NCBI RefSeq assembly: GCF_010119975.1
Contig: NZ_CP048222.1
Span: forward strand, 3,986,501-4,050,500
Direction: 5' to 3'
Length of the DNA stretch: 64,000 nt
Source of the DNA: Rhodocytophaga rosea
GTDB taxonomy: Bacteria > Bacteroidota > Bacteroidia > Cytophagales > 172606-1
A program made the position numbers and the translations under genes. Shown piece after piece: positions 8,459 to 18,591 of the stretch. The notes under the pieces are model-generated. The model searched no databases. It saw only the letters and a list, made by a program, of their open reading frames with translations, and was not told where the DNA came from. Position 1 is the stretch's first letter. Every line of letters begins with the position of its first letter.

Positions 8459-11400
8459 ATGAAAATGAGTACACGATTAAACAATTATATATTTATTGCC
8501 TGCTTATGGATGGTTTGTGTCTGGGTTACACCAGTGCAGGCACAGCGGTTTGGCAATGAATGGATTCGTTTTGACCAGCAATATTATAAAATACCTGTAA
8601 CCCAGAAAGGCATTTATCGCATTACCGCCAGCGATTTGCAGGCAGCTGGTTTTCCGGTTGCCGCCGTAGATCCCAGACGTATCCAGCTTTTTCACCGGGG
8701 ATTCGAGCAAGCGATTTATATTAACGGAGAAGCCAATGCTATTTTTGATGCAGCCGATTACATAGAATTCTTCGGACAGGGTAATGACGGCACCCAGGAT
8801 TCTCTCTTGTACATACCCAGTTCGGCGCAACCTCATAAATATTACAGCCTGTATTCCGATACAACCGCCTATTTTCTCACGTGGCGGCTGGATAATGGCT
8901 TTGGCAAACGGATGGAGTCTTTTTATGAAGCCAATGTAGGCAATATACCAGCTGAAACTTTCCACTGGGACGAAAAACTACTGGTACTTACCGACCAGTA
9001 TGCTGCCGGACAAACCCACCAGAGAGGTACCGACCTGGAAGCCTTACTGAGTCATTATGATTATGGCGAAGGCTGGAGCGGAGAGGCTATTGGTAAATTT
9101 CAAAATAAAGAATATACTTTGCCCGGCATTCAGAATATAGCGGCTGTTGCAACGAAACCTAAACTGGAAGTATTACTGGTTGGCAGAAACAACCGTAACC
9201 ACAATTCTGAACTATTTGCCGGGAATACCTCTACTAGTTTGCGTTCCCTAGCTACTTTACAATTCCCTTTTCACGATACCAAACTGTACAAAACCGACCT
9301 GGAAGTTGCTGACATCAATAGCGGCCAATTAGTGGTAAGGGCAAGAAGCAATGGATTTAATGATGCCAACCAGGATTATATCTCTGTTTCTTATATCCGG
9401 CTGCTATATCCGCAAACCTGGAATGCAGGTGGATTGCCGCAGAAGTATTTTATGCTTCCGGTAAAAGCCACTGGCAAATCGTTTATAGAAATTAGCAATC
9501 CTGCTGCTGGTACAACATTGTACGACATTACGGATATCTATGCTATTAAGCGGATTGGCACCAATACGGAAGCAGGAAAGTTAACCGCTATTGTATCGGG
9601 CACTACCATAAACCGCACTATTCTGGCCAATACAACTTTTCTACCGGTAACTAAAATCATCAGGGTAGGTTTCCGCAATATTCATGCACCCTCGCACAAC
9701 TATATTATTCTAAGCCACAAAAGCTTGATGCAGCCAGCCGGTGGATTTACAGATGCTGTACGGGGGTATGCCGGTTACCGGGCTTCCCAGGCTGGTGGTA
9801 GTTACGATACCCTGGTAGTAGATGTAGATCTGATCTACAACCAGTTTGGCTATGGAGAATTAAGTCCGCTGGCTTTCCGCCGTTTTGCCGATTACATGCT
9901 GAGCTTCGGAAAACCTGAGCATTTATTTATCATCGGAAAATCCATTTATCCGCAGAATGTACGTAAAGATCCGGAACGGTATATCAAAGATATGGTGCCT
10001 ACCGGAGGTTATCCAGGCTCAGATGTAGCGATCACAGCCGGCCTGGATGGAACCCCGTACGTACCTGGTATTCCCACCGGACGTATCACGGCAAGTACAC
10101 CTCAGCATATTGTAGATTACCTGAATAAAGTGAAAGAACAGGAAGCTACACCACCGAATGCCCTATGGCGGAAAAACCTGATTCACCTGAGTGGCGGAAA
10201 AAACCAGAGTGAATTGCGGGCGTTTAAGTTTTTTGTAGATGATTTTAAGAAAGTAGCAGAAGGTGCATATTTAGGAGGTAAGGTAGCTACGCTTTCCAAA
10301 AAAACAGATAACTCTGTAGAGCTTATTAACATTGCTGACCAGGTAAATAAAGGTGTTTCACAGATTACATTTTTCGGCCATTCCGGAGTCGGTATTACAG
10401 ATATTGAAATTGGATGGGCATCAGATGATTTGCAAGGCTACCGCAACAAGGGTAAATATCCTATGTTATTGGTAAATGGCTGCGAAGCCGGGGATATATT
10501 CTATGGCGGTCCCAGCTTTGGCGAAAACTGGATTCTCACGCCTGACCGGGGTGCGGTACTCTTTCTGGCACACAGCCGGGTAGGATATGTAAGTCCTTTG
10601 AAGAGATACTCCGACTGGTTTTACCGCATTGCTTATGGCGACAGTATATACATTGCTAAACCGATGGGAGCCGTACAGAAAGAAGTGATCCGGAAGTTTG
10701 TGGCTGCCAGCAATGCCGAGATAGATTTATCCCATGCCGAACAATTCACTTTGCAAGGCGATCCGGCGATTCATTTACTGGGTGTAGATAAACCGGATTA
10801 TTATACAGCCAATGACCAGTTATTTTTAAAGTCATTTGATAATAGCGTTATTACTGCCGCTACTGATTCTTTCCAGATAGGCATCATTACCTCCAACTTT
10901 GGACGGGTGAGCCGCCAGGAATTTCCGGTGACCGTTCGGCGCACAACCGGCGATGGCCTGGTAGAACAATACGATACGCTATTTTATCCGCCGGTTTATT
11001 ACCAGGATACACTCTTTTTTACCATCCGTTCACAAAATTTTGGTGCCGGGGGTAATAACCGCTTTGAAGTAATACTCGATGTAACGGATTCAATACCAGA
11101 ACTGAATGAAAACAATAATACTGGTATACTGGAATATAACATGCCATCTGTCGGTGCTATCCCTTTGTTTCCGAAAGAATACAGCGTTGTAAGCAAACAG
11201 CCAGTCCAATTTATCGCCCAGGCCATCACCAATGAAAACAGGCAGTTTGTATTTGAACTCGATACAACCCACACCTTTACGGGTCCAGGCAAGAAAAGCA
11301 CGATTGTTACTGCCAGCAATTTGCCTTCCTGGCAAACAGATTTATTCAGCAATTCAATTGCTCACGATAGTACCGTCTATTACTGGCGCATCCGCTATGC

Positions 11401-13468
11401 AGATATGCCAGATGATGCCAACAATACCTGGGCCGAAAGTTCATTTATTTATATTACTAACAGTCCGGAAGGCTGGTCGCAGAGTGAGTTTCCGCAGTTT
11501 TCTAAAAGCAACCCCCGGCAAGTAATCCGCAATACGCAAACTACTACCTGGGATTTTCCGGAAGTAAGTACTGCTATTGATCTGAAAACTTTTGGAAGCA
11601 CCAACCAGCCGGAGGCGTATAAGAAAGATGAACTGCTGCTAAATAACCTGGCAGTAATTTTTGGCGGACGCTGCGGCGATAATACCATTACAGGCGTAGC
11701 ATTTAGTAAAGCTACTACACAACCTTATTCTGTACTGGCCGATTATATTTGTGGTCGAGATCCCAAAGTGGGTAACTACTTTACCAATGTAGCCATACAA
11801 AATGGAGCACTAGTTAATTATATTGATGCGGTACCAGATGGCGATTACATATTGTTATTTTCTTCCGGTGCTGTCAATTACACCAGCTGGTCGGCCGACT
11901 TAAAAAGTAAGATGCAACAAATTGGTGCTGATCCGGCAAAATTTGCTCTCTTACAAAATGGCCATCCCTACATTATTCTGGGTAGAAAAGGCGCAGCAGC
12001 CGGTACAGCTACTGAAATTCTGCCTGATTACACTTCCGGAATCGATCCAACAGCCCAGGCACTCACCTTGCAACAAAGCTTAAAAGGCCGTTCCGATAAT
12101 GGAACCATTATTTCCTCGCTGATTGGCCCTGCCAGCGACTGGGGTACCTTGTACCGCACTGTATTAAACAGCGAAGCCAACTCTTTCGATAAATGGCAGC
12201 TTGATATTATCGGAACAGATCTGCAAGGCGCACAAACTGTAGTTCAAACCAATGTACCTACCGATAATTTCCCTCTGGATGGGATTGATGCGAAACAATA
12301 TCCCTATATGCGTCTTCGGTTGCAGGTAAAAGATACGGCGAACCTCACTCCACCGCAGCTTAAAAAGTGGCAGGTGATTTACTCCGGTGTACCAGAAGGC
12401 CTAATTAATCCAAATTTAGTAAAGGCAGATACTTACAAGATTCCTGATAAAAAAGAGGGAGATACCTTTTCTGTAGAATTTGCCTTTCAGAATATTTCTC
12501 CAAGGAATTTTGCCGATTCGCTCGATGTGCAATACTCTTTTTACAATACTGACACCCGGCAAAAAACAACTAAAACTTTCCGGATTGCTCCTTTGGCAGC
12601 TGGTGATACAGCCCGTTTTACTATACCAGTTCAAACGTTAAGTTCAGTAGGCAATAATCTGCTTCAGGTATATGTAAATCCGCGTATTCAGCCGGAGCAG
12701 AATTATGCGAATAACATTTATGAAGTAGCCTACAAAGTACAGCGGGATAATATTCATCCGGTTCTGGATGTCGCTTTTGATGGGGTGCGAATTATGGATG
12801 GAGATATTGTTTCGCCCAGCCCGTTGATTGCCGTAAGTTTAAAAGATGAAAATAAATTCCTGATCCGCAAAGATACAGTAGGTATGGAATTGTACCTGAA
12901 GAAGCCTTGTGAAGGATGTAATTTCGAACGAATCAGCTTTAACCAGCCAGGTGTTCGCTGGACAGGAGCCTCAGAGGAGAATAATGATTTTCGCATTGAA
13001 TATCAACCCAATAAATTGCCTGATGGCGTTTATACGTTGCGGGTACAAGGCAGCGATGTAAGCGGAAATATCTCCGGCCTGGAGCCATACCGCATTAGTT
13101 TTGAAGTTGTAAACGAATCGAAGATCACCCATTTTTATCCCTATCCGAATCCTTTTTCCACCCATACCAGATTTGTGTTTACGCTCACTGGCAGCGAAAT
13201 TCCAGACCAGATTAAGATTCAGATTATGACGGTAAGTGGAAAAGTAGTGCGGGAGATTACACAGGATGAATTAGGACCGATACGCATTGGCAATAATATC
13301 AGCAGCTTTGCCTGGGATGGCACTGATGAATTCGGAGATAAACTGGCCAATGGGGTATACATGTACCGGGTGATTGTAAAGAGTAACGGACAAGCCGTAG
13401 AAAGCCGCCAGACCGCTGCAGATAAAGCGTTCACCAAAGACTTTGGCAAGATTTACATACTGAGGTAG
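8459..13468 (+). CDS. PorU-like C25 sortase of the type IX system (PorU2-type)
   Basis: A 1669-residue secreted protein with a signal peptide ending PVQAQ. The central gingipain-like C25 domain spans roughly residues 450-780. The catalytic dyad is visible: His641 in ITFFGHSGVG and Cys675 in MLLVNGCEAGD. CARDB-like beta domains follow (ELNENNNTG near 880; EQNYANNIYEV near 1420). The C-terminus is a FlgD-like fold: YPYPNPFSTHTRF, AWDGTDEFGDKLANGVYMYR. PorU cleaves C-terminal signals of type IX cargo and attaches it to lipopolysaccharide; this paralogue presumably acts similarly on some cargo. It is in an operon with the PorV-like gene 14 bp upstream. Confidence 0.85.
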   Translation: MKMSTRLNNYIFIACLWMVCVWVTPVQAQRFGNEWIRFDQQYYKIPVTQKGIYRITASDLQAAGFPVAAVDPRRIQLFHRGFEQAIYINGEANAIFDAADYIEFFGQGNDGTQDSLLYIPSSAQPHKYYSLYSDTTAYFLTWRLDNGFGKRMESFYEANVGNIPAETFHWDEKLLVLTDQYAAGQTHQRGTDLEALLSHYDYGEGWSGEAIGKFQNKEYTLPGIQNIAAVATKPKLEVLLVGRNNRNHNSELFAGNTSTSLRSLATLQFPFHDTKLYKTDLEVADINSGQLVVRARSNGFNDANQDYISVSYIRLLYPQTWNAGGLPQKYFMLPVKATGKSFIEISNPAAGTTLYDITDIYAIKRIGTNTEAGKLTAIVSGTTINRTILANTTFLPVTKIIRVGFRNIHAPSHNYIILSHKSLMQPAGGFTDAVRGYAGYRASQAGGSYDTLVVDVDLIYNQFGYGELSPLAFRRFADYMLSFGKPEHLFIIGKSIYPQNVRKDPERYIKDMVPTGGYPGSDVAITAGLDGTPYVPGIPTGRITASTPQHIVDYLNKVKEQEATPPNALWRKNLIHLSGGKNQSELRAFKFFVDDFKKVAEGAYLGGKVATLSKKTDNSVELINIADQVNKGVSQITFFGHSGVGITDIEIGWASDDLQGYRNKGKYPMLLVNGCEAGDIFYGGPSFGENWILTPDRGAVLFLAHSRVGYVSPLKRYSDWFYRIAYGDSIYIAKPMGAVQKEVIRKFVAASNAEIDLSHAEQFTLQGDPAIHLLGVDKPDYYTANDQLFLKSFDNSVITAATDSFQIGIITSNFGRVSRQEFPVTVRRTTGDGLVEQYDTLFYPPVYYQDTLFFTIRSQNFGAGGNNRFEVILDVTDSIPELNENNNTGILEYNMPSVGAIPLFPKEYSVVSKQPVQFIAQAITNENRQFVFELDTTHTFTGPGKKSTIVTASNLPSWQTDLFSNSIAHDSTVYYWRIRYADMPDDANNTWAESSFIYITNSPEGWSQSEFPQFSKSNPRQVIRNTQTTTWDFPEVSTAIDLKTFGSTNQPEAYKKDELLLNNLAVIFGGRCGDNTITGVAFSKATTQPYSVLADYICGRDPKVGNYFTNVAIQNGALVNYIDAVPDGDYILLFSSGAVNYTSWSADLKSKMQQIGADPAKFALLQNGHPYIILGRKGAAAGTATEILPDYTSGIDPTAQALTLQQSLKGRSDNGTIISSLIGPASDWGTLYRTVLNSEANSFDKWQLDIIGTDLQGAQTVVQTNVPTDNFPLDGIDAKQYPYMRLRLQVKDTANLTPPQLKKWQVIYSGVPEGLINPNLVKADTYKIPDKKEGDTFSVEFAFQNISPRNFADSLDVQYSFYNTDTRQKTTKTFRIAPLAAGDTARFTIPVQTLSSVGNNLLQVYVNPRIQPEQNYANNIYEVAYKVQRDNIHPVLDVAFDGVRIMDGDIVSPSPLIAVSLKDENKFLIRKDTVGMELYLKKPCEGCNFERISFNQPGVRWTGASEENNDFRIEYQPNKLPDGVYTLRVQGSDVSGNISGLEPYRISFEVVNESKITHFYPYPNPFSTHTRFVFTLTGSEIPDQIKIQIMTVSGKVVREITQDELGPIRIGNNISSFAWDGTDEFGDKLANGVYMYRVIVKSNGQAVESRQTAADKAFTKDFGKIYILR

Positions 13469-13570
13469 AATATTGGTTGTTCATTGATTGTTGTTAGATA
13501 AAGTTTAAAATTAATATATGGCAGGCTTGTAAATACGCTATACTCATAAAATACTATACTATTTTTATCT

Positions 13571-13610
13571 TAAAAGAAAACCCAGGCTGTATAGCCTGGG
13601 TTTTCTTTTA
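13571..13610. terminator. Bidirectional terminator hairpin
   Basis: An 18-bp perfect stem (13571-13588 with 13593-13610) and a GTAT loop. It is GC-rich near the loop (CCCAGGCT) with A/T tracts at the base, so it can stop transcription from either side. It ends the porV2-porU2 operon. Confidence 0.85.
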
Positions 13611-13666
13611 TCTATTTACATTTTTTCAAGACAAACAAACTCTTGTTATACCAAATAGGGCGAAGG

Positions 13667-14759
13667 CTATTCCATAGAGGTTGTAATCTTGCTGATGGCT
13701 TCTAAAATGTAAGGGTATCCGGTTAGAGAGGCGATCTGTCTTTGCCCATAACTTTTAGCCGTATTAGTGATCCAGGCTTCCAGTTCTTGTTCATGGCTGA
13801 AGTTGTGAAAAGCTACTTTGTTTTTCATATCCCCCACAGCCTTTCGACCGGATTGAGTTCAGGGTTGGAAGAAGGTAAATACACCAGGCGGATATTTTGG
13901 GGCACTTGCAAGGCTTTTGCCCGGTGATAGCCTGCTTTGTCTACAAAGATAAACTTGAACACTTGCGGTTGATGGCGGCTAAACTCCTCAAGCATATACT
14001 CAAAGTAAAGCGTGTTAACCTGTGGGGCAGTAATAAAGAAGTGATCTCCTGTCAGCGGTTCTACCAATCCATAGCAGTAGCGGTAGATGAAGCGGTGCTG
14101 ATAGGCTCCTACCGGTTTTATGCCGGCAAGGGTGATGGCTCTTCTCAAAACAGTCATCAAACCAAAGCGGCTCTCATCCTGATAGTACACCTTCCAATGG
14201 CTGACTACCCCTTTGGCAGCCAAAGGAGCATAGTAGCGCTGTAAGAGGAAAGTGAGCACCAAGTTTAGTTTTTTTTATACTTCTGCTCATAGGCTAGATC
14301 CTTTTTCAGGTTGCTCTTTCTAACCACTTTCAGCTTTGCCCCCAGCTGTCGGTGGACAAACCAATGTACATGCTCATAGCTCAGATCAATGCCATGCGCC
14401 GTGTGCAACCACTCATGGATTTGCTTATAAGAAGTAAAATAGTTGTTTGGATCAGCAAGCTTTGCCTTCAACTGCTCAAGTACTTTACCTGCAATCTGTG
14501 ATGCCCTTTTGTGGCCGCCCGGATCTATCTGAAGACAGGCTTGCAGCCCTTTCTGTTTGTAAAGCCGGAACCACTGGCCCACTGCATGACGCTCATAGCC
14601 TACGGCAGCAGCTATTTGTCCATACGCTTTAGCCTGCCCACTCTTGTAGAGGTAAAAAGCCCGCAGTCTGGCTCCGGCTAGCGGATGGGCTATTTTTTTG
14701 CTCATCTTCAGCAACTGCTCGGCACTCTCGATGAGCTCAGTTTTGGTTACTCTTCCCAT
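13667..14759 (-). pseudogene. IS630-family transposase, two frame changes
   Basis: The N-terminal frame (14265-14759) is a helix-turn-helix region (AAAVGYERHAVGQWFRLY). It ends at an A8C tract followed by TAA. The second frame (13825-14262) has the DDE core: YYQDESRFGLMTV, FIFVDKAGYH and SNPELNPVERLWG, supplying the catalytic Asp, Asp and Glu. The join is a probable programmed -1 frameshift. A second break at the G5 run (13831-13835) stops the protein after ERLWGI. One more G would give ERLWGDMKNKVAFHNF and continue to a TAG at 13667. That break is either decay or a base-calling error. Confidence 0.8.
14268..14274 (-). other. Probable programmed -1 frameshift site (A AAA AAC)
   Basis: On the coding strand the sequence is TAT AAA AAA AAC TAA. 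The heptamer A AAA AAC fits the X XXY YYZ rule in the zero frame. Slipping back one base avoids the TAA and continues as LNLVLTFLLQRYY into the catalytic domain. Such sites are well known in insertion sequences. Confidence 0.7.
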
Positions 14760-14870
14760 ACTTGATCAACATATAACATCTATGGAAGGTTCTTTATACT
14801 ATTCGGTATTATTATAAGCATTTGATCAACAACTCTACACTAACAACCAACACCTATCAACGATTGAGTA

Positions 14871-17800
14871 TTAATTGAAGATGTACCGTACCCCAAACTG
14901 CATTTGCCAGCGGGCATTAATAGTACTTTGCGGACGGAAAGTGGTAGTTAACGGTTCCCCATTGTTGAGCGCATACTGGAATACCGGACGACCTTCTGTA
15001 TCAATTCTTCTGAAGTTCAACAATGCTCTTCTGATCGGCTCTTCTGGTACACCCCAGTTGGAGTTGAGCATGTTTCCAAAGTTGAAAATATCCAGGCTGA
15101 ACTGTAAGGTATTTCTTTTGCCTCCTACATTGATAAAAAAGTCTTGAATCAATTTAACATCAAAGGTAGAAAGGAATGGGTTTTCAGCCCCATTACGTTC
15201 AGCATACTGGCCTCTTCTGTCTTTCAGGTATTTATCCTGAGAGATATAGGCATCCAGCGCTGCCCATTGATCGGCTGCTGAAAACACTACATTTCCTCCA
15301 CTGGTAATATCTTCCAATACGATTTCACTCTGGTCACGGGGAACATAGATCAGATCGTTTCCACCGCCACCGCTGCCATCGCCGTTCATATCGCCTGCAT
15401 AGGTATAAGAATACCTGGTACTGAAATTGATATTATTTGGCGCTCCATTATAGAAAACAGAAATAGAGGTAGCCGCCCAGCCTAAATATTCTTTCCGGTA
15501 AGAAGCAGAAGCCATTACCCGGTGTTTCTGTAAGAAGTTTGAATACGCTAATGCGGCTTCATTGGGATCACCTGAAACTACCCGGTCTCTCCAGATAGAT
15601 TGTGCAATAGAGCCTCCATCATTAACTGATTTGGAATCTGAATAAGTATAAGCGATGCTGCCATAAAATCCATTGCTGAAGGTTTTCTGCAATTGACCGG
15701 TAACGGAATAGCTATATCCTTTGTTAGTATTCCGCATCAGAATAGCATTGGTAATGTTTGGAGCCTGAGCAGTATTGCCACCCTGGTTATTTGGAATCCG
15801 GGGGTACAGCGTATTATTAGGCGTATATGCACCTGTCGTCTGGTTTACAGAATAGTAAATAGGCCGGTTATCTGCACCACTGGCATTCAAAGGCGCATAA
15901 GGTAGTGCCACGTTCTGGTGGTATACAGCGTTGATATCTTTTGTATAAATGCCTTCTATGGTTCCGATAAGTCCCCATGGCAGTTGTTGATCGAAAGCTA
16001 AATTGGTACGCCATACCTGGGGAAACTTAAAGCCAGGTTCTGTAACAGCTAAGTTATAAGAAGTATTGGCCGCAGCACCTACGGGCCGGTAAGCATTTAC
16101 ATCATTGGTAAATGGCCGGTTTGATGGATTGGTCAGGAATTCGCTTCCGAATAACAAGCCATTATTGCTAGCCTGGTTGGAAACCCAAACATAAGGAACC
16201 CTTCCTGTAAATATACCCGTTCCACCACGTAATTGTGTTTTCTTATCGTTGAATACATCATAGTTGAAACCTACTCTGGGAGACCATAATAAAGATACTT
16301 TTTGTAATTCACCTGTATTCAATTGTACCCCATCCCGGAAAGATAATGCAGCTGCATTCGCATTCTGTTCAATCTCTGAGTTGATAATCGGAATATCTAT
16401 CCGCAGCCCACCAGTCACTTTAAGGTTACTCAGCAACGAAAACTCATCCTGTACATAAAATCCAAGCTGGCTGGCTTTGATAACAGCGAAGGGAAACTCA
16501 CCACTAGGCAGGGCAGAATATTGTATCTGGTATTGGGTTGGATTAGCAATGGCGCCAGTAGCCGGATTCGGACTTTGAGTGGCACTGCTATAAAAATCTG
16601 CTAAAGAAGCAAACTGGTAAGCTCCATAATAGTTAGGGGCAAATCCGTTTTTAAATTTGTAAAACTCATTATAGGTACCTACCGTCAATACATGCTTTCC
16701 GGCATAGATGGTGAAGTTATCGGAGAATTGCCATACGTCGGTGTTGAGAATATTATTGGCTGAGAAAGGCTCATACCCGAAAGTAGTGAAAGACTGGCCT
16801 TCGCCATTTCCGATATTTACCAGGGGAAATACCCCGCCACTGCTTTCCCGGAAATCCCGGAATCCGGTATACCCAGCGGTGAATGTATTGGCAAATTTAT
16901 TCCCAAAATTGCTATTTAACTCCCCAATTACGGAATTCAGGTTATTATTAATCCGGTAATAGGCTGCCAGAAAAGGCATATGCGTATTGGTTGGATTTCC
17001 GCCATTTGCCAGTGCGCCACTGGTTGAAGGATTTACATCCCGGTACGATTTTAAATAGTTATATTTAATATTGAGTTTATGACTGTTAGAAATATTCCAG
17101 TCCAGGCGGGCAGTGGCTTTATCACTGTTCTGTTCCAGTTTATAGCCTTCATAAGGTCCGGCATTGTAACCATAGCTTTCCCGGAGGAAATTACTTAATC
17201 CGTCTAAATCAGCGGCACTGGCCAGAGATACGTTACTACCTTCCCGGCCCGGCTTGCTCGCAACAAAATTACCTTGTAGCGGGTCATTTTTCCGCTCCAT
17301 CTCTCCATTGATAAAGAAGAATAACTTATTTTTAATAATAGGCCCACCTAAACGGAATCCGGTATTATACAGGTCAAAATTGGCAACAGGCTGGCGTTGG
17401 TCTCTTACTTTTTCACCCACAAAATTCTCATTTCTGAGAAAATAATAAGCAGAACCGCTAAATTCATTGGTCCCACTCCGGGTAACGGCATTAATACCTG
17501 CGCCGGTAAAGCTTCCCTGGCGTACATCGTAGGGCGCAATACTTACCTGAATCTGCTCTACTGCATCCAGACTGATGGGCTGTGCATTGGCCTGGCCACC
17601 TACGGTAGAAGATAAGCCAAATGCGTTATTAAACAGGGCACCATCAATGGTAATATTGTTATAACCTCCATTTCTTCCGCCAAAGCTTTGCCCGTTGGCT
17701 CTGGGGTCAGTGCGGGTAAAATCATCAAAACTCCGGTTTAAGGTAGGCAGGCGGGAAATTTGTTCGTTTGAAATGCTGGTGGCTGCACCAGTACGATCTG

Positions 17801-18200
17801 AACTGATCACAGAATTTCTCTCTCCGCTTATGATTACTTCACTCAACTGAACATCTGAACTCTGCAATTGAAAATCTAAGCTAAGATTCTGCCCTAAAGA
17901 CAAGTTAATGCCTTCTCTTTTTTGTTCCTGATACCCAACGAAAGAAACGGTAACCGTATAAGGCCCTCCAATGCGTACGTTGGGCAGATTGTATTTTCCA
18001 GTAGGCAAGGTGGCTGTACCATACTGTGTTCCAGAAGGTGTATGCACGGCAATAACAGTAGCACCTGGTAACGTTTCTCCATTTGCATCTGTAATGGTTC
18101 CATTCAATGAGGCGGTTGTAACCCCTTGTGCCAGCAGTTCCGGACCGAACGCTGTAACAAGCAGTAAACATACCCATACGAGTATATTCTTATTCATCAT
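14871..18200 (-). CDS. TonB-dependent receptor, Oar-like, with carboxypeptidase-regulatory domain
   Basis: A 1109-residue outer-membrane receptor. The signal peptide ends GPELLAQG. A carboxypeptidase-regulatory domain follows at about residues 30-115 (LNGTITDANGETLPGATVI), then a plug region (SRLPTLNRSFDDFTRTDPRA; NNITIDGALFNNAFG; SIAPYDVRQGSFTGAGINAV). The long beta-barrel ends in QFGVRYIFN. The Oar group takes part in uptake or outer-membrane assembly, and the ligand is unknown. It is a single gene, divergent from selD. A -7-like TAAATTTG lies about 210 bp upstream on its strand. Confidence 0.9.
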   Translation of the reverse strand: MMNKNILVWVCLLLVTAFGPELLAQGVTTASLNGTITDANGETLPGATVIAVHTPSGTQYGTATLPTGKYNLPNVRIGGPYTVTVSFVGYQEQKREGINLSLGQNLSLDFQLQSSDVQLSEVIISGERNSVISSDRTGAATSISNEQISRLPTLNRSFDDFTRTDPRANGQSFGGRNGGYNNITIDGALFNNAFGLSSTVGGQANAQPISLDAVEQIQVSIAPYDVRQGSFTGAGINAVTRSGTNEFSGSAYYFLRNENFVGEKVRDQRQPVANFDLYNTGFRLGGPIIKNKLFFFINGEMERKNDPLQGNFVASKPGREGSNVSLASAADLDGLSNFLRESYGYNAGPYEGYKLEQNSDKATARLDWNISNSHKLNIKYNYLKSYRDVNPSTSGALANGGNPTNTHMPFLAAYYRINNNLNSVIGELNSNFGNKFANTFTAGYTGFRDFRESSGGVFPLVNIGNGEGQSFTTFGYEPFSANNILNTDVWQFSDNFTIYAGKHVLTVGTYNEFYKFKNGFAPNYYGAYQFASLADFYSSATQSPNPATGAIANPTQYQIQYSALPSGEFPFAVIKASQLGFYVQDEFSLLSNLKVTGGLRIDIPIINSEIEQNANAAALSFRDGVQLNTGELQKVSLLWSPRVGFNYDVFNDKKTQLRGGTGIFTGRVPYVWVSNQASNNGLLFGSEFLTNPSNRPFTNDVNAYRPVGAAANTSYNLAVTEPGFKFPQVWRTNLAFDQQLPWGLIGTIEGIYTKDINAVYHQNVALPYAPLNASGADNRPIYYSVNQTTGAYTPNNTLYPRIPNNQGGNTAQAPNITNAILMRNTNKGYSYSVTGQLQKTFSNGFYGSIAYTYSDSKSVNDGGSIAQSIWRDRVVSGDPNEAALAYSNFLQKHRVMASASYRKEYLGWAATSISVFYNGAPNNINFSTRYSYTYAGDMNGDGSGGGGNDLIYVPRDQSEIVLEDITSGGNVVFSAADQWAALDAYISQDKYLKDRRGQYAERNGAENPFLSTFDVKLIQDFFINVGGKRNTLQFSLDIFNFGNMLNSNWGVPEEPIRRALLNFRRIDTEGRPVFQYALNNGEPLTTTFRPQSTINARWQMQFGVRYIFN

Positions 18201-18591
18201 GTGTAAAAAGGTTTGGTTAGTAATTGGTTAAAAAAAGGTTTGGTTAATGGGTAGTGTAATAAATTTGTCATAAATAGCTTTTAACTTGCTTCATTACTTA
18301 AAAATAGCTCGTGTGGTGAGGCTCTGCTGGCTGGAAGCAAACCTGTAGGAGTTTTTACTGTAACCTGGTGACGAAGGTTTTTCACATTAGGCACTTTACA
18401 AGCGGTGCAAATTTACAGGGATTATTGTCTGGGTATAGCTGGCCCATATTAAATAATTGCTAAAATAGTCAATAATATTTAAAAAAGCCTTTACCTGGCA
18501 AATTTGGATTTTTAGCAAAAAATATTAATAAAGTATAATAAACTTTATTTTTAACAATTTTTTCAAAATAAAATTCTATTAAAATATACAT
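18201..18591. promoter_or_regulatory. Divergent intergenic region between Oar-like gene and selD
   Basis: A 391-bp region with no gene. On the minus strand, TAAATTTG (complement of 18408-18415) matches the Bacteroidota -7 consensus TAnnTTTG and could drive the receptor. No -33 TTG was found at the expected distance. An 8-bp stem (AATAAAGT 18527-18534, ACTTTATT 18542-18549) lies about 45 bp before selD. Confidence 0.4.

Larger units (their letters stand above)
13647..14810 (-). mobile_element. IS630-family insertion sequence
   Basis: An element of about 1.16 kb with one transposase on the minus strand. Imperfect terminal inverted repeats are visible: ATACCAAATAG at 13648-13658 against CTATTCGGTAT at 14799-14809, with a further shared TCTATGGAA inside each end. 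IS630 elements insert at TA; the exact duplicated TA could not be fixed by eye. The element lies directly after the porU2 terminator and before the Oar-like receptor gene. Confidence 0.75.

Noticed and set aside
13897-14244. + strand 115-codon frame in the IS630 element
   Set aside because: It is antisense to the transposase catalytic domain, which has clear DDE motifs.
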